Translations under genes and position numbers: made by a program
NCBI GenBank assembly: GCA_023419375.1
Contig: JAEZYD010000005.1
Span: 1-63,037, forward strand
DNA from: Pseudomonadota bacterium
Lineage (GTDB): Bacteria; Desulfobacterota; Desulfovibrionia; Desulfovibrionales; Desulfovibrionaceae
Direction: 5' to 3'
Length of the DNA stretch: 63,037 nt
The notes under the pieces: generated by a model
What the model was told of the DNA's origin: nothing
What the model saw: only the letters and a program-made list of their open reading frames with translations
The model's database searches: none
Shown here: positions 24,709 to 31,775 of the stretch, one piece after another
How positions within the stretch are numbered: the first letter of the stretch is position 1
Layout: each line of letters starts with the position of its first letter

Positions 24709-24746
24709 AAAGCCCCCTTCGGAAGTTCGCTTCCGAAGGGGGCTTT
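24709..24746 (+). terminator. rpoBC terminator
   Basis: AAAGCCCCCTTCGGAAG and CTTCCGAAGGGGGCTTT form a perfect 17-bp stem closed by a TTCG tetraloop. It is symmetric and may act in both directions. Confidence 0.9.
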
Positions 24747-25600
24747 ACGTTTGCGCATGAGAGCCTGCGGGGCATCACCTTCCGCGCCCTGGCCTTTCCA
24801 CTGTCTGGTCGCGACCCGCTCGCGGCCTGCTCCCTCCACGGTGGCAGCCCCACACGGCATGACCTCTTGTTGCAACATGCTTCAGCACCATTGGCTGCAA
24901 GATCGTGCGCAAGCACCCATGGTATGCCGCTGTTGTCGCAGTAAGTTCCGCTCTTTCCAAAACCCTGCTGCCACATATTGCCTGCCGCATCATGTGCTAC
25001 CCGCTTCAACGCCAACGCATCAGCCAGTGCCTCCTCACGCCCCACACTGGCCCCAGGAAGAGCCCAATCCGCTTCACACGAAGCATAATCCACCTTTCCC
25101 GCAAATACGCCGCTCCCCTTTATACAGCCACAAACTCCCTACAAGTATGCGTTGTACTGCTTATCAAGATGCTAACCGGGCATCTGCGCTGCGAATTTAT
25201 GAGGATTGTGTACACAAACACCATTACTTATAAAAACAATAAGCAATCTTTTGACTACGTTTATATGCAAATCATATGCACCTTTTCCTGAAAATATTTT
25301 TTAAAACATTAATTGTATTGTTTTACTATGCAATGACAGTGTTTATTACAATATCAATACATTAGCTTTTATGCCGTTTGTGCAATTTTTCTCATACAAG
25401 ATAGATTGTCAATCCTTTCAATGCTTGAGCTTAACTTGCATTTTTTTGCATAAAAAAATCCATACCTCGTTGACACAGTATATTTAATATGAGAATAGTT
25501 TTGTACGGATTAATTACATCAAGTTTTTTATTAATTAATTGCTCTTTTTAACCGCCTCATATAAACTGGGGCGCGACTGCGGAAGACGCAGGGGGTTGTT
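24747..25600. other. Gene-free 850 bases, AT-rich at the 3' half
   Basis: Frames on both strands here have no coding character. From ~25200 the sequence turns AT-rich, with ATATGCA-aatc-ATATGCA near 25263 and a TTGACA (25470-25475) followed after 17 nt by GAATAG, a plausible promoter for the cytochrome operon. No tRNA or known RNA is apparent. Confidence 0.5.
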
Positions 25601-25885
25601 ATGTCAGCTTTGTCAGAACGCGATTATCTGGCCGATGAAATTTGCGAACTGTTCACCAAGCTCACAGGCGATGCGTATGCCGAAGACATGGCACGTGCGC
25701 GCAAGCTGGCCGAAGGGGGAAACCCTCACGATCACTGGCTGCACACCACCAGGCTTGACTACGAATCGCGCCTCTTCATGTACATGGCGGCGGCTTTTGC
25801 CATGCGCTGCATGAAGGGCGAACCCTACAAGTGCGCCGTCTTCATGCGCAGCGCGGCCGAGGCCCTTAGCCAGCCCCAGGACTAG
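25601..25885 (+). CDS. Hypothetical 94-aa protein preceding the cytochrome-HmcEF module
   Basis: The ATG follows a GGGGG-type purine stretch. The 94-aa product is soluble and probably all helical: an acidic first half (RDYLADEICELFTKLTGD), a central WLHTTRLDYESRLFMYMAAAFAMRCMKGE segment, and a short C-terminus. Two Cys (in AMRCMKGEPYKCAV) lie 8 apart, without a CxxC. I do not recognise a family. It lies 117 bases before the triheme cytochrome on the same strand and is probably in its operon. Its function is unknown. Confidence 0.7.
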   Translation: MSALSERDYLADEICELFTKLTGDAYAEDMARARKLAEGGNPHDHWLHTTRLDYESRLFMYMAAAFAMRCMKGEPYKCAVFMRSAAEALSQPQD

Positions 25886-26002
25886 GCGAATGTCGACAAC
25901 GGGAAATCCCGACGCATGTGCGCGGGATTTCCCCAATTGTGCCCGGCACAATTCAGGCCGGGAAAACACCATCTGGATTTTGTCAGGAAGCAAGGATCCA
26001 TC

Positions 26003-26410
26003 ATGCGGGAAAAACTTATCAGATTCAGAACCACTCTCCCCTGCCTGTTATTATTGATCTGCGGCCTGGCGGCATTGCCCGGCGCGGCGCTTGGCAACGA
26101 GCTTGTGCCCGTTACAACGCCCGCCGTGAGCAAGCCAGAGATGCCCAAGGTCTTTTTTCCCCATGACAAGCATGTGGAGGCAGTGGAGGCCATGAACGGC
26201 GACTGTTCAACCTGCCACAACATGACAGATGCAGGCATGTCTGAAACCCTTAAGGACGTAACATCGGTTCCGGCGCAAAAGCAGGTTACCTACATGCACA
26301 CCGCCTGTACCGATTGCCACGTCAAAGCTGGCAAAGGCCCGCGTCTTGTGGACTGCCGAGTCTGCCACAGCGAACGCACCGCATCTGAGTTTGCCGGCAA
26401 GAAGAAATAG
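26003..26410 (+). CDS. Periplasmic triheme cytochrome c
   Basis: The ATG at 26003 opens a signal peptide (basic MREKLIRFR, hydrophobic PCLLLLICGLAALPGAALG, cleavage near residue 31). The mature ~104 residues hold three CxxCH haem sites, CSTCH, CTDCH and CRVCH, plus extra His (FFPHDKHVEAVE, YMHTAC) for distal ligands, as in class III (c3/c7-type) cytochromes. Tetraheme TmcA or 16-haem HmcA would be the usual partner of the next genes; here only three haem sites exist. It probably passes electrons from periplasmic hydrogenases or formate dehydrogenases to the membrane module. DsrJ is also triheme but is embedded in a dsrMKJOP cluster, not seen here. Confidence 0.88.
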   Translation: MREKLIRFRTTLPCLLLLICGLAALPGAALGNELVPVTTPAVSKPEMPKVFFPHDKHVEAVEAMNGDCSTCHNMTDAGMSETLKDVTSVPAQKQVTYMHTACTDCHVKAGKGPRLVDCRVCHSERTASEFAGKKK

Positions 26411-26457
26411 CCAGTAGGCTCAAGGTACACCGAAGAATACGTTAGGAGGCAGATCAG

Positions 26458-27138
26458 ATGCTGGATTTCATTACCGGACCACTTTTCATTATTTCAATTG
26501 CCGTATTTGTTGTCGGCCTGCTTGTACGCGCAGTTTTGTACGTGCGCGGCCTGGATGCACGCCTTGAGCGCGTGGCATACAGCTATCATACCGAGCGTTC
26601 CATCCCCGGCGCGCTTGCTTCCATTTTCAAATGGCTTATCCCTGGCGGCACCAGCGGCTGGCGCGCCCAGCCGGTGGCCACCGTTCTTTTCTTTCTTTTG
26701 CATTTCGGCGCTGTGCTTATACCGCTGTTTCTTCTTGGGCACACGGTTCTGCTTGAAACCTATGTGGGCATAAGCCTGCCGTCGCTTCCGGGCGGCGTTG
26801 CCGATGTGCTTGCCATCATGGCTCTCTCCGGCATTGTTCTGCTTGCCTTGCGGCGTCTTTCCTCACCGGCGCTCAGGCAGCTCAATAGCGGCCAGGATTG
26901 GCTTATTTTGCTTTTGACCTTTCTGCCCTTTGCCACGGGTCTTATGGCGCGCCTTGACGGCGGCGCCTACCAGACGTGGATGATAGCCCATGTGCTCAGC
27001 GGCGAACTGTTTCTTCTGCTGGCCCCCTTCACCAAGCTTTCGCACATTGTCCTCTTCTTTATGTCCCGTGCGCAGATCGGCATGGACTTTGCCATCAAAA
27101 GAGGCGGCGCAACGCGCGGCGGCGCTTTCCCCTGGTAA
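26458..27138 (+). CDS. hmcE: HmcE/TmcC-type membrane cytochrome b-like subunit
   Basis: A 226-aa integral membrane protein with about five helices: residues ~4-26, 78-98, 110-130, 146-162 and 170-195. It is of the NarI-like family found in Hmc, Tmc and Dsr complexes. His in the helices (LLHFGAVLIPLFLLGHT, MIAHVLSG, LSHIVLFF) could bind haem b and quinol. A strong AGGAGG precedes the ATG. The next gene is HdrD-like and 42 bases away. Length and pairing match HmcE, and the nearby Rrf regulators support that. The symbol is a best fit; TmcC is the alternative. Confidence 0.78.
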   Translation: MLDFITGPLFIISIAVFVVGLLVRAVLYVRGLDARLERVAYSYHTERSIPGALASIFKWLIPGGTSGWRAQPVATVLFFLLHFGAVLIPLFLLGHTVLLETYVGISLPSLPGGVADVLAIMALSGIVLLALRRLSSPALRQLNSGQDWLILLLTFLPFATGLMARLDGGAYQTWMIAHVLSGELFLLLAPFTKLSHIVLFFMSRAQIGMDFAIKRGGATRGGAFPW

Positions 27139-27180
27139 TCGGGGCAAACGAATTATCTTTTCGCCTGAAAGGAGCGAACC

Positions 27181-28566
27181 ATGTCCGAATTGCTGTGCAC
27201 CCCAACCCCCGTCACCACCAAGGAAGGCATCCTTGATCTGCTGAAGGACAAGGGCGGGGCGCAATACTATGCCCAGATGAAGGAACTGAAGGTCGATCAG
27301 GAAGCCCTGGCACGCGACCTCGAGCAAACCTGCAAATCGCGCACCCGCACATGGCTCAGCGTCTGTGCGCACTGCGCCATGTGCGCGGACAGCTGCTTTT
27401 TCTACCGCACCAACAACAACGATCCCACGCAGATTCCCTCGTACAAGATTCAGGCTACGCTGGGCGAACTCCTGCGCCGCAAGGGCAAGGTCGACGCCGA
27501 GTTCATGATCAAATGCATGGACGCTGCCTGGGGCAAGTGCACCTGCTGCAACCGCTGCGCCGTGTACTGCCCGCACGGCATTGATACGGGCGTTATGTTC
27601 AGCTATCTGCGCGGCATCCTCTTCAAGCACGGCTTCATCCCGTGGGAAATGAAGATCGGCTCCGGCATGCACCGCGTTTACGGGGCGCAGATGGACGTGA
27701 CCGAAGAAGACTGGGTTGAAACCTGCGAATGGATGGTCGAAGAACAACAGGATGAATGGCCCGACCTGGAAATTCCTGTTGAAAAAGAAAACGCGGACGT
27801 CATGTACATTCTTAACGCCCGCGAAGTAAAGCACTATCCTGAAGACATCGCTCAGGCCGCCATTCTCTTTCACGTCACAGACACCAACTGGACTGTGCCG
27901 CGCGAAGGCTGGGAGAACACATCCCTCACCATGTTCGCTGGCGACTGGGAAGGCTGCGCGCAGAACGTCAAACGCATCTACGCCGCCATTGAGCGTATCA
28001 AGCCCAAGGTGGTTGTGGGCACGGAATGCGGGCACGCCCACCGCGCCACAGTTGTTGAAGGCCCCTACTGGGCCGGACGCGAAAGCGGTGATCCGCCGGT
28101 GCGTTTCATGCACTATGTGGAATGGATCGCAGAGATGCTGCGCACAGGCAAGATCAAGATTGATCCTGCCAAAAAGCTCAAGATGCCCTGCACCCTTCAG
28201 GATTCGTGCAACTATGTGCGCAGCCACGGGCTTGGCAAGGCCACCCGCGAAATCATGAGCTATATTGCGGAAGATTTCCGCGAAATGGACCCCAAGGGCG
28301 ACCACAACTTCTGCTGTGGTGGCGGCGGCGGCCTCAACGGCATTGGGCTGTACCGCAAAGAGCGCAACGTGGGCCTGAAAAACAAGCTGGACCAGATCAA
28401 GGCAACCGGCGCGGAACTGGTCATAAGCCCCTGCCATAACTGCTGGGACGCCATCCGCGACATGATGGAAGTCTACGAGGAACACAACATCAAGTGGTCG
28501 TTCCTCAAGCCGCTGCTGGTTGATATGATGGTCATTCCGGATCATATCAATCACAACGAAGTATAA
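27181..28566 (+). CDS. hmcF: HmcF/TmcB-type HdrD-like iron-sulfur protein
   Basis: A 461-aa cytoplasmic-side protein with two [4Fe-4S] motifs at residues 62-72 (CAHCAMCADSC) and 120-130 (CTCCNRCAVYC). Two CCG domains follow (CTLQDSCNYVR, FCCGGGGGLNG at 377, SPCHNCWD), which in HdrD carry the special cluster acting on disulfides. It would link the membrane subunit to a cytoplasmic thiol/disulfide or DsrC-like partner. GAAAGGAG precedes the ATG. Its length equals that I recall for HmcF of Desulfovibrio vulgaris. Unlike the classical hmc operon, no 16-haem HmcA, HmcB, HmcC or HmcD precedes it. Confidence 0.82.
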   Translation: MSELLCTPTPVTTKEGILDLLKDKGGAQYYAQMKELKVDQEALARDLEQTCKSRTRTWLSVCAHCAMCADSCFFYRTNNNDPTQIPSYKIQATLGELLRRKGKVDAEFMIKCMDAAWGKCTCCNRCAVYCPHGIDTGVMFSYLRGILFKHGFIPWEMKIGSGMHRVYGAQMDVTEEDWVETCEWMVEEQQDEWPDLEIPVEKENADVMYILNAREVKHYPEDIAQAAILFHVTDTNWTVPREGWENTSLTMFAGDWEGCAQNVKRIYAAIERIKPKVVVGTECGHAHRATVVEGPYWAGRESGDPPVRFMHYVEWIAEMLRTGKIKIDPAKKLKMPCTLQDSCNYVRSHGLGKATREIMSYIAEDFREMDPKGDHNFCCGGGGGLNGIGLYRKERNVGLKNKLDQIKATGAELVISPCHNCWDAIRDMMEVYEEHNIKWSFLKPLLVDMMVIPDHINHNEV

Positions 28567-28570
28567 AAGA

Positions 28571-28597
28571 TGGGCCGTCTGTGCGGCAGACGGCCCA
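28571..28597 (+). terminator. Hairpin after hmcF
   Basis: TGGGCCGTCTG and CAGACGGCCCA (11-bp arms, 5-nt loop) lie 5 bases after the stop. There is no T-run, so it may stabilise the 3' end or terminate weakly. Confidence 0.5.
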
Positions 28598-28696
28598 ACA
28601 AAACAAGGGTTCCTCAAAAGAACCTGAAAAAACTCGCCGTCTGCCGCGCCAGCATTTGTCCTTTTGCCTGACGCGTATAACGGAGCGAACCACAGC

Positions 28697-28733
28697 CCTG
28701 ACGGTCGGGTACTATCCCAGCCCGACCGTCAGG
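28697..28733. terminator. Hairpin between converging hmcF and rrf1
   Basis: CCTGACGGTCGGG and CCCGACCGTCAGG form a perfect 13-bp stem. It lies between convergent genes and can serve both strands, though neither side has a clear T-run. Confidence 0.5.
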
Positions 28734-28753
28734 CGAGTATCAAATCAGGATCG

Positions 28754-29107
28754 TTATGCCATTGCAGCACTAACGGTAGAAAGCAGCGCTTCGCTCGAAC
28801 AGCTTTTTGAAAGAACGGGAATCCCCGTTCCAAAGCTCACAGGCCGGGGCCCAACAGATGTGCACACCACCGCCGGAAGCGACCTGGTGCTCGCATTGCG
28901 ACGCAAACGACTGTACATGATGGTGCCGGACGTTCCCTCCAGCTCCACATCAAAAACAACGCAGTCGGGCCTGTCGCTGGCAATCATGGCCAGGCTTTCA
29001 GCACAGGTGCTGGCGGTGCTTACCCGGTAATCACACTGCTGAAGGGTTTGGGACAGTCTGCTTTGGCTTTCGGCATCGCTGTCTACCAAGAGAATATGCT
29101 TTTGCAT
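28754..29107 (-). CDS. Rrf1-like single-domain response regulator
   Basis: A 117-aa stand-alone receiver domain. It has the acidic pair in LLVDSDAES, the phosphoacceptor Asp53 in DCVVFDVELEG, and the conserved Lys in PVLSKSC. There is no output domain. The ATG at 29107 follows GGAGGCACC; an upstream frame extension has no support. In Desulfovibrio vulgaris, rrf1 and rrf2 are the last genes of the hmc operon on the same strand. Here they are convergent to hmcEF and in the order rrf2-rrf1. Its start lies 77 bases inside the rrf2 gene, so the two are coupled. Confidence 0.8.
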   Translation of the reverse strand: MQKHILLVDSDAESQSRLSQTLQQCDYRVSTASTCAESLAMIASDRPDCVVFDVELEGTSGTIMYSRLRRNASTRSLPAVVCTSVGPRPVSFGTGIPVLSKSCSSEALLSTVSAAMA

Positions 29108-29579
29108 TGGTGCCTCCGAAGTCAGTCTCCGGCAGAAGCGGAGAAGAGGGTTGCGCCACCCTGCGGCGGGTGGCTTGCCGCGGCGCTGAAGCACTACTCT
29201 GTCGAACGGAACTGAGAGTCACAGCTTCGAGCGAACTGTTCATGGAACGGGCGACCATATCCCAGGCGTCCAGCGCAGTTTTGCCCCTGGGGGCAACATT
29301 GCTGACGCCGGGCAGGGAAATGCCGCCTTCAACTGCGATAATTATGTCGGCCAGCGTTATCTCATCAGGAGTGCGCGCCAGCATGTGGCCTCCGGCAATG
29401 CCACGAACGCTTTTGACAATGCCCTCAGACTGAAGCAGCCGCATGATTTTTTGAACAAACTTTTCAGATATGCCGGTGCAGACCGAAAGTTCGGACGCAG
29501 AGGCAGGGATGTCGTCATCTTGTTCAGAAAGGCACAATAACAAGTGCAAAGCATGGCAGGCCATTGTCGAAATACGCAT
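29031..29579 (-). CDS. Rrf2-family transcriptional regulator, cysteine-poor
   Basis: A 182-aa protein with an N-terminal Rrf2 winged helix: MRISTMACHALHLLLCLSEQ, a SELSVCTGISEKFVQKIMRLLQSEG recognition helix, and the GIAGGHMLARTPDEITLADII wing. The region after the wing lacks the three-Cys cluster-binding loop of IscR or NsrR. The tail of ~60 residues is Arg/Ser-rich and odd for the family; it overlaps the rrf1 start. The ATG at 29579 has AAGGA six bases ahead, better than the ATG two codons upstream. It probably controls the neighbouring redox modules. Confidence 0.8.
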   Translation of the reverse strand: MRISTMACHALHLLLCLSEQDDDIPASASELSVCTGISEKFVQKIMRLLQSEGIVKSVRGIAGGHMLARTPDEITLADIIIAVEGGISLPGVSNVAPRGKTALDAWDMVARSMNSSLEAVTLSSVRQSSASAPRQATRRRVAQPSSPLLPETDFGGTNAKAYSLGRQRCRKPKQTVPNPSAV

Positions 29580-29912
29580 AGTCATTCCTTATTTTGCAGG
29601 AGACAATAACTATCTCTAAACCGTATCTGTCTAATTTAGACTGTTCTACTCAACTTTTTAGCGCACCATAATAACGGCGTCAAGCGGGTGCCAGCCTGCC
29701 AAAATGAACGTCACCGCCCAATTTTCGTTATGCTTTCAATGATGTGAATAGTTTCGCAACCTTTTGGCGAAGAAAAAAAAATACTGCCCATAGCAAATAT
29801 AATGTGTTAGATTTGTGCGTCATTAGTCATAGCTAGCCGCATCATCGGCGCAGAGACGCCGGCAGTCATGGCAGATGGAAATTATTCAGTCTGCACACAA
29901 GAGGGACCCGCA
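29580..29912. promoter_or_regulatory. Divergent promoter region between two rrf2-type genes
   Basis: About 330 AT-rich bases. TATAAT at 29798-29803 is a good -10 for the rightward gene, without a good -35, which would fit activation. A TAATTTAGACTGTTCTAC-like stretch near 29630 may be an operator for the leftward gene. No ORF is present. Confidence 0.4.
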
Positions 29913-30329
29913 ATGAAGCTTTCTGCAAAAACCCGGTATGCCGCCAGAATCCTGCTTTTTCTGGCAAAAAACGGTCTTGAGAAACCGGTCTCTTCAAGCC
30001 AGTTGGCTGCACAAACTGGCATAAGCTCGCAATTCAGCGAGCAGATTTTACGCCAGCTGCGCCTGGCTGGCATAACGGGCAGCATCCGTGGGGCCAAGGG
30101 CGGGCATGTGCTTTTGCGCAAGCCCGAAGAACTCACATTTGGCTGCATTGTCAAACTGATGGAAGGCGGCATTGAACTGACAAACTGCATGGAAAAGCCC
30201 GGAGAATGCGCGCGCTTTGATGAATGCGAAGTCCGCAAAGCCTGGGAGAACCTGCAGGCGACGCTTGATGGCGTTTTTGAGTCAATTACCCTGCGCGATC
30301 TTATGCACGACCCGCACATTCTCCTGTAG
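29913..30329 (+). CDS. Rrf2-family regulator with three-cysteine cluster motif
   Basis: A 138-aa protein of canonical Rrf2 layout: MKLSAKTRYAARILLFLAKN, a winged helix with SSQFSEQILRQLRLAGI and GAKGGHVLLRKPEE, and then the loop CMEKPGECARFDEC. That loop gives three Cys spaced as in iron-sulfur sensing IscR/NsrR-type members. It can therefore plausibly sense redox, NO or cluster status. GAGGGA precedes the ATG at 29913. It is divergent from the other rrf2 and faces the DsrMK-like pair, which starts about 500 bases on. Confidence 0.85.
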   Translation: MKLSAKTRYAARILLFLAKNGLEKPVSSSQLAAQTGISSQFSEQILRQLRLAGITGSIRGAKGGHVLLRKPEELTFGCIVKLMEGGIELTNCMEKPGECARFDECEVRKAWENLQATLDGVFESITLRDLMHDPHILL

Positions 30330-30383
30330 GCAGCACGATTTCAATCGCAGAATCCGTTTATACAAGCATACCATTTGACACAC

Positions 30384-30411
30384 AAAGGTCGGCCCGTGCC
30401 GACCTTTTTTA
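30384..30411 (+). terminator. Terminator of the Cys-containing rrf2 gene
   Basis: AAAGGTCGGC and GCCGACCTTT (loop CCGT) followed by a T-run. Confidence 0.85.
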
Positions 30412-30554
30412 TTATCTCAATATTACTGATAATTTTTATCATACTAAAAAAGTATATAATTTTTCATCCCAAGCTTGTTAAAAAAAATTTTTAGTTTGCT
30501 TGAAAAAAATTTTTTATAGGAGTAATCTACTTGATTTAGTTAAATAAAATTAGG

Positions 30555-30568
30555 TTAATCCTGATTAA
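30555..30568. promoter_or_regulatory. FNR/CRP-like palindrome
   Basis: TTAATC-CT-GATTAA. It has the half-site spacing of FNR boxes (TTGAT-N4-ATCAA) with one change per half. Confidence 0.4.
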
Positions 30569-30658
30569 GTTTACTGTATTGTTTCCATCTGACATCTTTG
30601 CATTTTTTATAATTTTGAGTATCAGGGGGGTCACCGTACACCTTGACTATGTCGGCTA

Positions 30659-30681
30659 TTGTGATCAATTCCTGATTACAA
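30659..30681. promoter_or_regulatory. Second palindrome upstream of the DsrM-like gene
   Basis: TTGTGATCA, 5 nt, TGATTACAA: 8 of 9 positions pair. Candidate operator for a CRP/FNR-family or Rrf2-type regulator. Confidence 0.45.
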
Positions 30682-30825
30682 CGGTCAGATTTGACTCAGG
30701 CGTCGGCCCATTAAAAGGAGAGGTTGCAGGCAGGCAGACGCATGCCGGGCTTGAAAGCGTGTCGGCTGTGCCGGCCGCAACTAACCCACGATCTAGCGGC
30801 ATCTTGACCCCACGGGAGTAAACGC

Positions 30826-31764
30826 ATGACCACACTTTTTTACATTCTTGGCTATCTGGCGGTAGCCGGCTTTTTCTGCATGGCCTACCTCAAGATCAAA
30901 TCGTATCTTGCAGCCAGCCCCCTGCACGTACGCTGGGAACTGTACCCCGTGCCTCACGAAGGCTCCAAGACGGTGTACGGCGGCAGCTTTATGGAAGAAA
31001 AAGACTGGTGGACAAAGCCTCGTCACATCGCTCACATGGGCGACGTCAAGGCCCTGCTGACCGAAGTGCTTTTCTTGCATGCCACCTTTGAACACAACCT
31101 CAAGCTCTGGGTGCGCACCTACCCCTTCCATGTGGGTATGTACATGCTCATGGGCGGCACCATCGTGGTGTTGTTTGCCGCCATCGCGCAGGTTCTGGGC
31201 CTCAATCCCCAGGGCGGCCTGATGATTTTTGTCGGCAATGTCATCAGCGCCTGTGCCCTGGCTGGCACGCTGTGCATCATTGTGGGCGGCGTCAGCCTTG
31301 TTTTGCGCCGTCGCGCCGATGAAGGCCTGCGCCGCTACAGCACCCCCGAGCATTACTTCAACCTGCTTGTCTTCGTGCTCTTCGGCGTGCTGGGCCTGGC
31401 TGCCTGGGCTTCCGCTCCTTCCTACTTCGAGCTGGCCCGCACCTTCATGTACAACCTGATCACGTTCCACTTTGCCCCGCAGACCAACGTGCTCTTCAGC
31501 CTGCACCTGCTGGTGGGCTTCTTCCTGCTGATCTGGATCCCCATGACCCACATGGGCCACGTCTTCATGAAGTACTTCACCTACCACGACATCCGCTGGG
31601 GTGACGAACCCACCAACTACAGCCCCAAGAACCAGCAGAAGATCATGGACGCCCTGAAGTTCAACGTCACGTGGTCTGCCGATCATATCAATGGCGATGG
31701 CCAGCCCAAGACCTGGGTTGACGTGGCCACCACCAATCCCGCAGCCCCCAAGAAGGAAGACTAG
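30826..31764 (+). CDS. DsrM/TmcC-like membrane cytochrome b subunit
   Basis: A 312-aa integral membrane protein: a helix at residues 3-24, a ~75-residue hydrophilic segment, four more helices (~108-125, 138-160, 185-205, 228-250), and a cytoplasmic tail. Histidines in FEHNLKLWVRTYPFHVGMYM and FSLHLLVG / MTHMGHVFMKY are placed for haem b binding as in NarI-like quinol oxidoreductase subunits. GGGAG precedes the ATG. It is followed 11 bases later by an HdrD-like gene, so the pair forms a membrane-anchored menaquinol module. Tmc is the likeliest relative by size, but the periplasmic cytochrome subunit is not adjacent. I assign no symbol. Confidence 0.75.
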   Translation: MTTLFYILGYLAVAGFFCMAYLKIKSYLAASPLHVRWELYPVPHEGSKTVYGGSFMEEKDWWTKPRHIAHMGDVKALLTEVLFLHATFEHNLKLWVRTYPFHVGMYMLMGGTIVVLFAAIAQVLGLNPQGGLMIFVGNVISACALAGTLCIIVGGVSLVLRRRADEGLRRYSTPEHYFNLLVFVLFGVLGLAAWASAPSYFELARTFMYNLITFHFAPQTNVLFSLHLLVGFFLLIWIPMTHMGHVFMKYFTYHDIRWGDEPTNYSPKNQQKIMDALKFNVTWSADHINGDGQPKTWVDVATTNPAAPKKED

Positions 31765-31775
31765 GGAGTTCCATC

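Larger units (their letters stand above)
30412..30825. promoter_or_regulatory. AT-rich promoter region of the DsrMK/TmcCB-like pair
   Basis: About 410 bases without an ORF I trust. Strongly AT-rich to 30600, then the two palindromes listed separately. TTGACT occurs at 30643 and again at 30692. Confidence 0.45.

Noticed and set aside
24751..25233. 160-codon frame after rpoC
   Set aside because: His/Pro/Cys-rich random composition, overlaps other frames, no ribosome binding site and no family resemblance.
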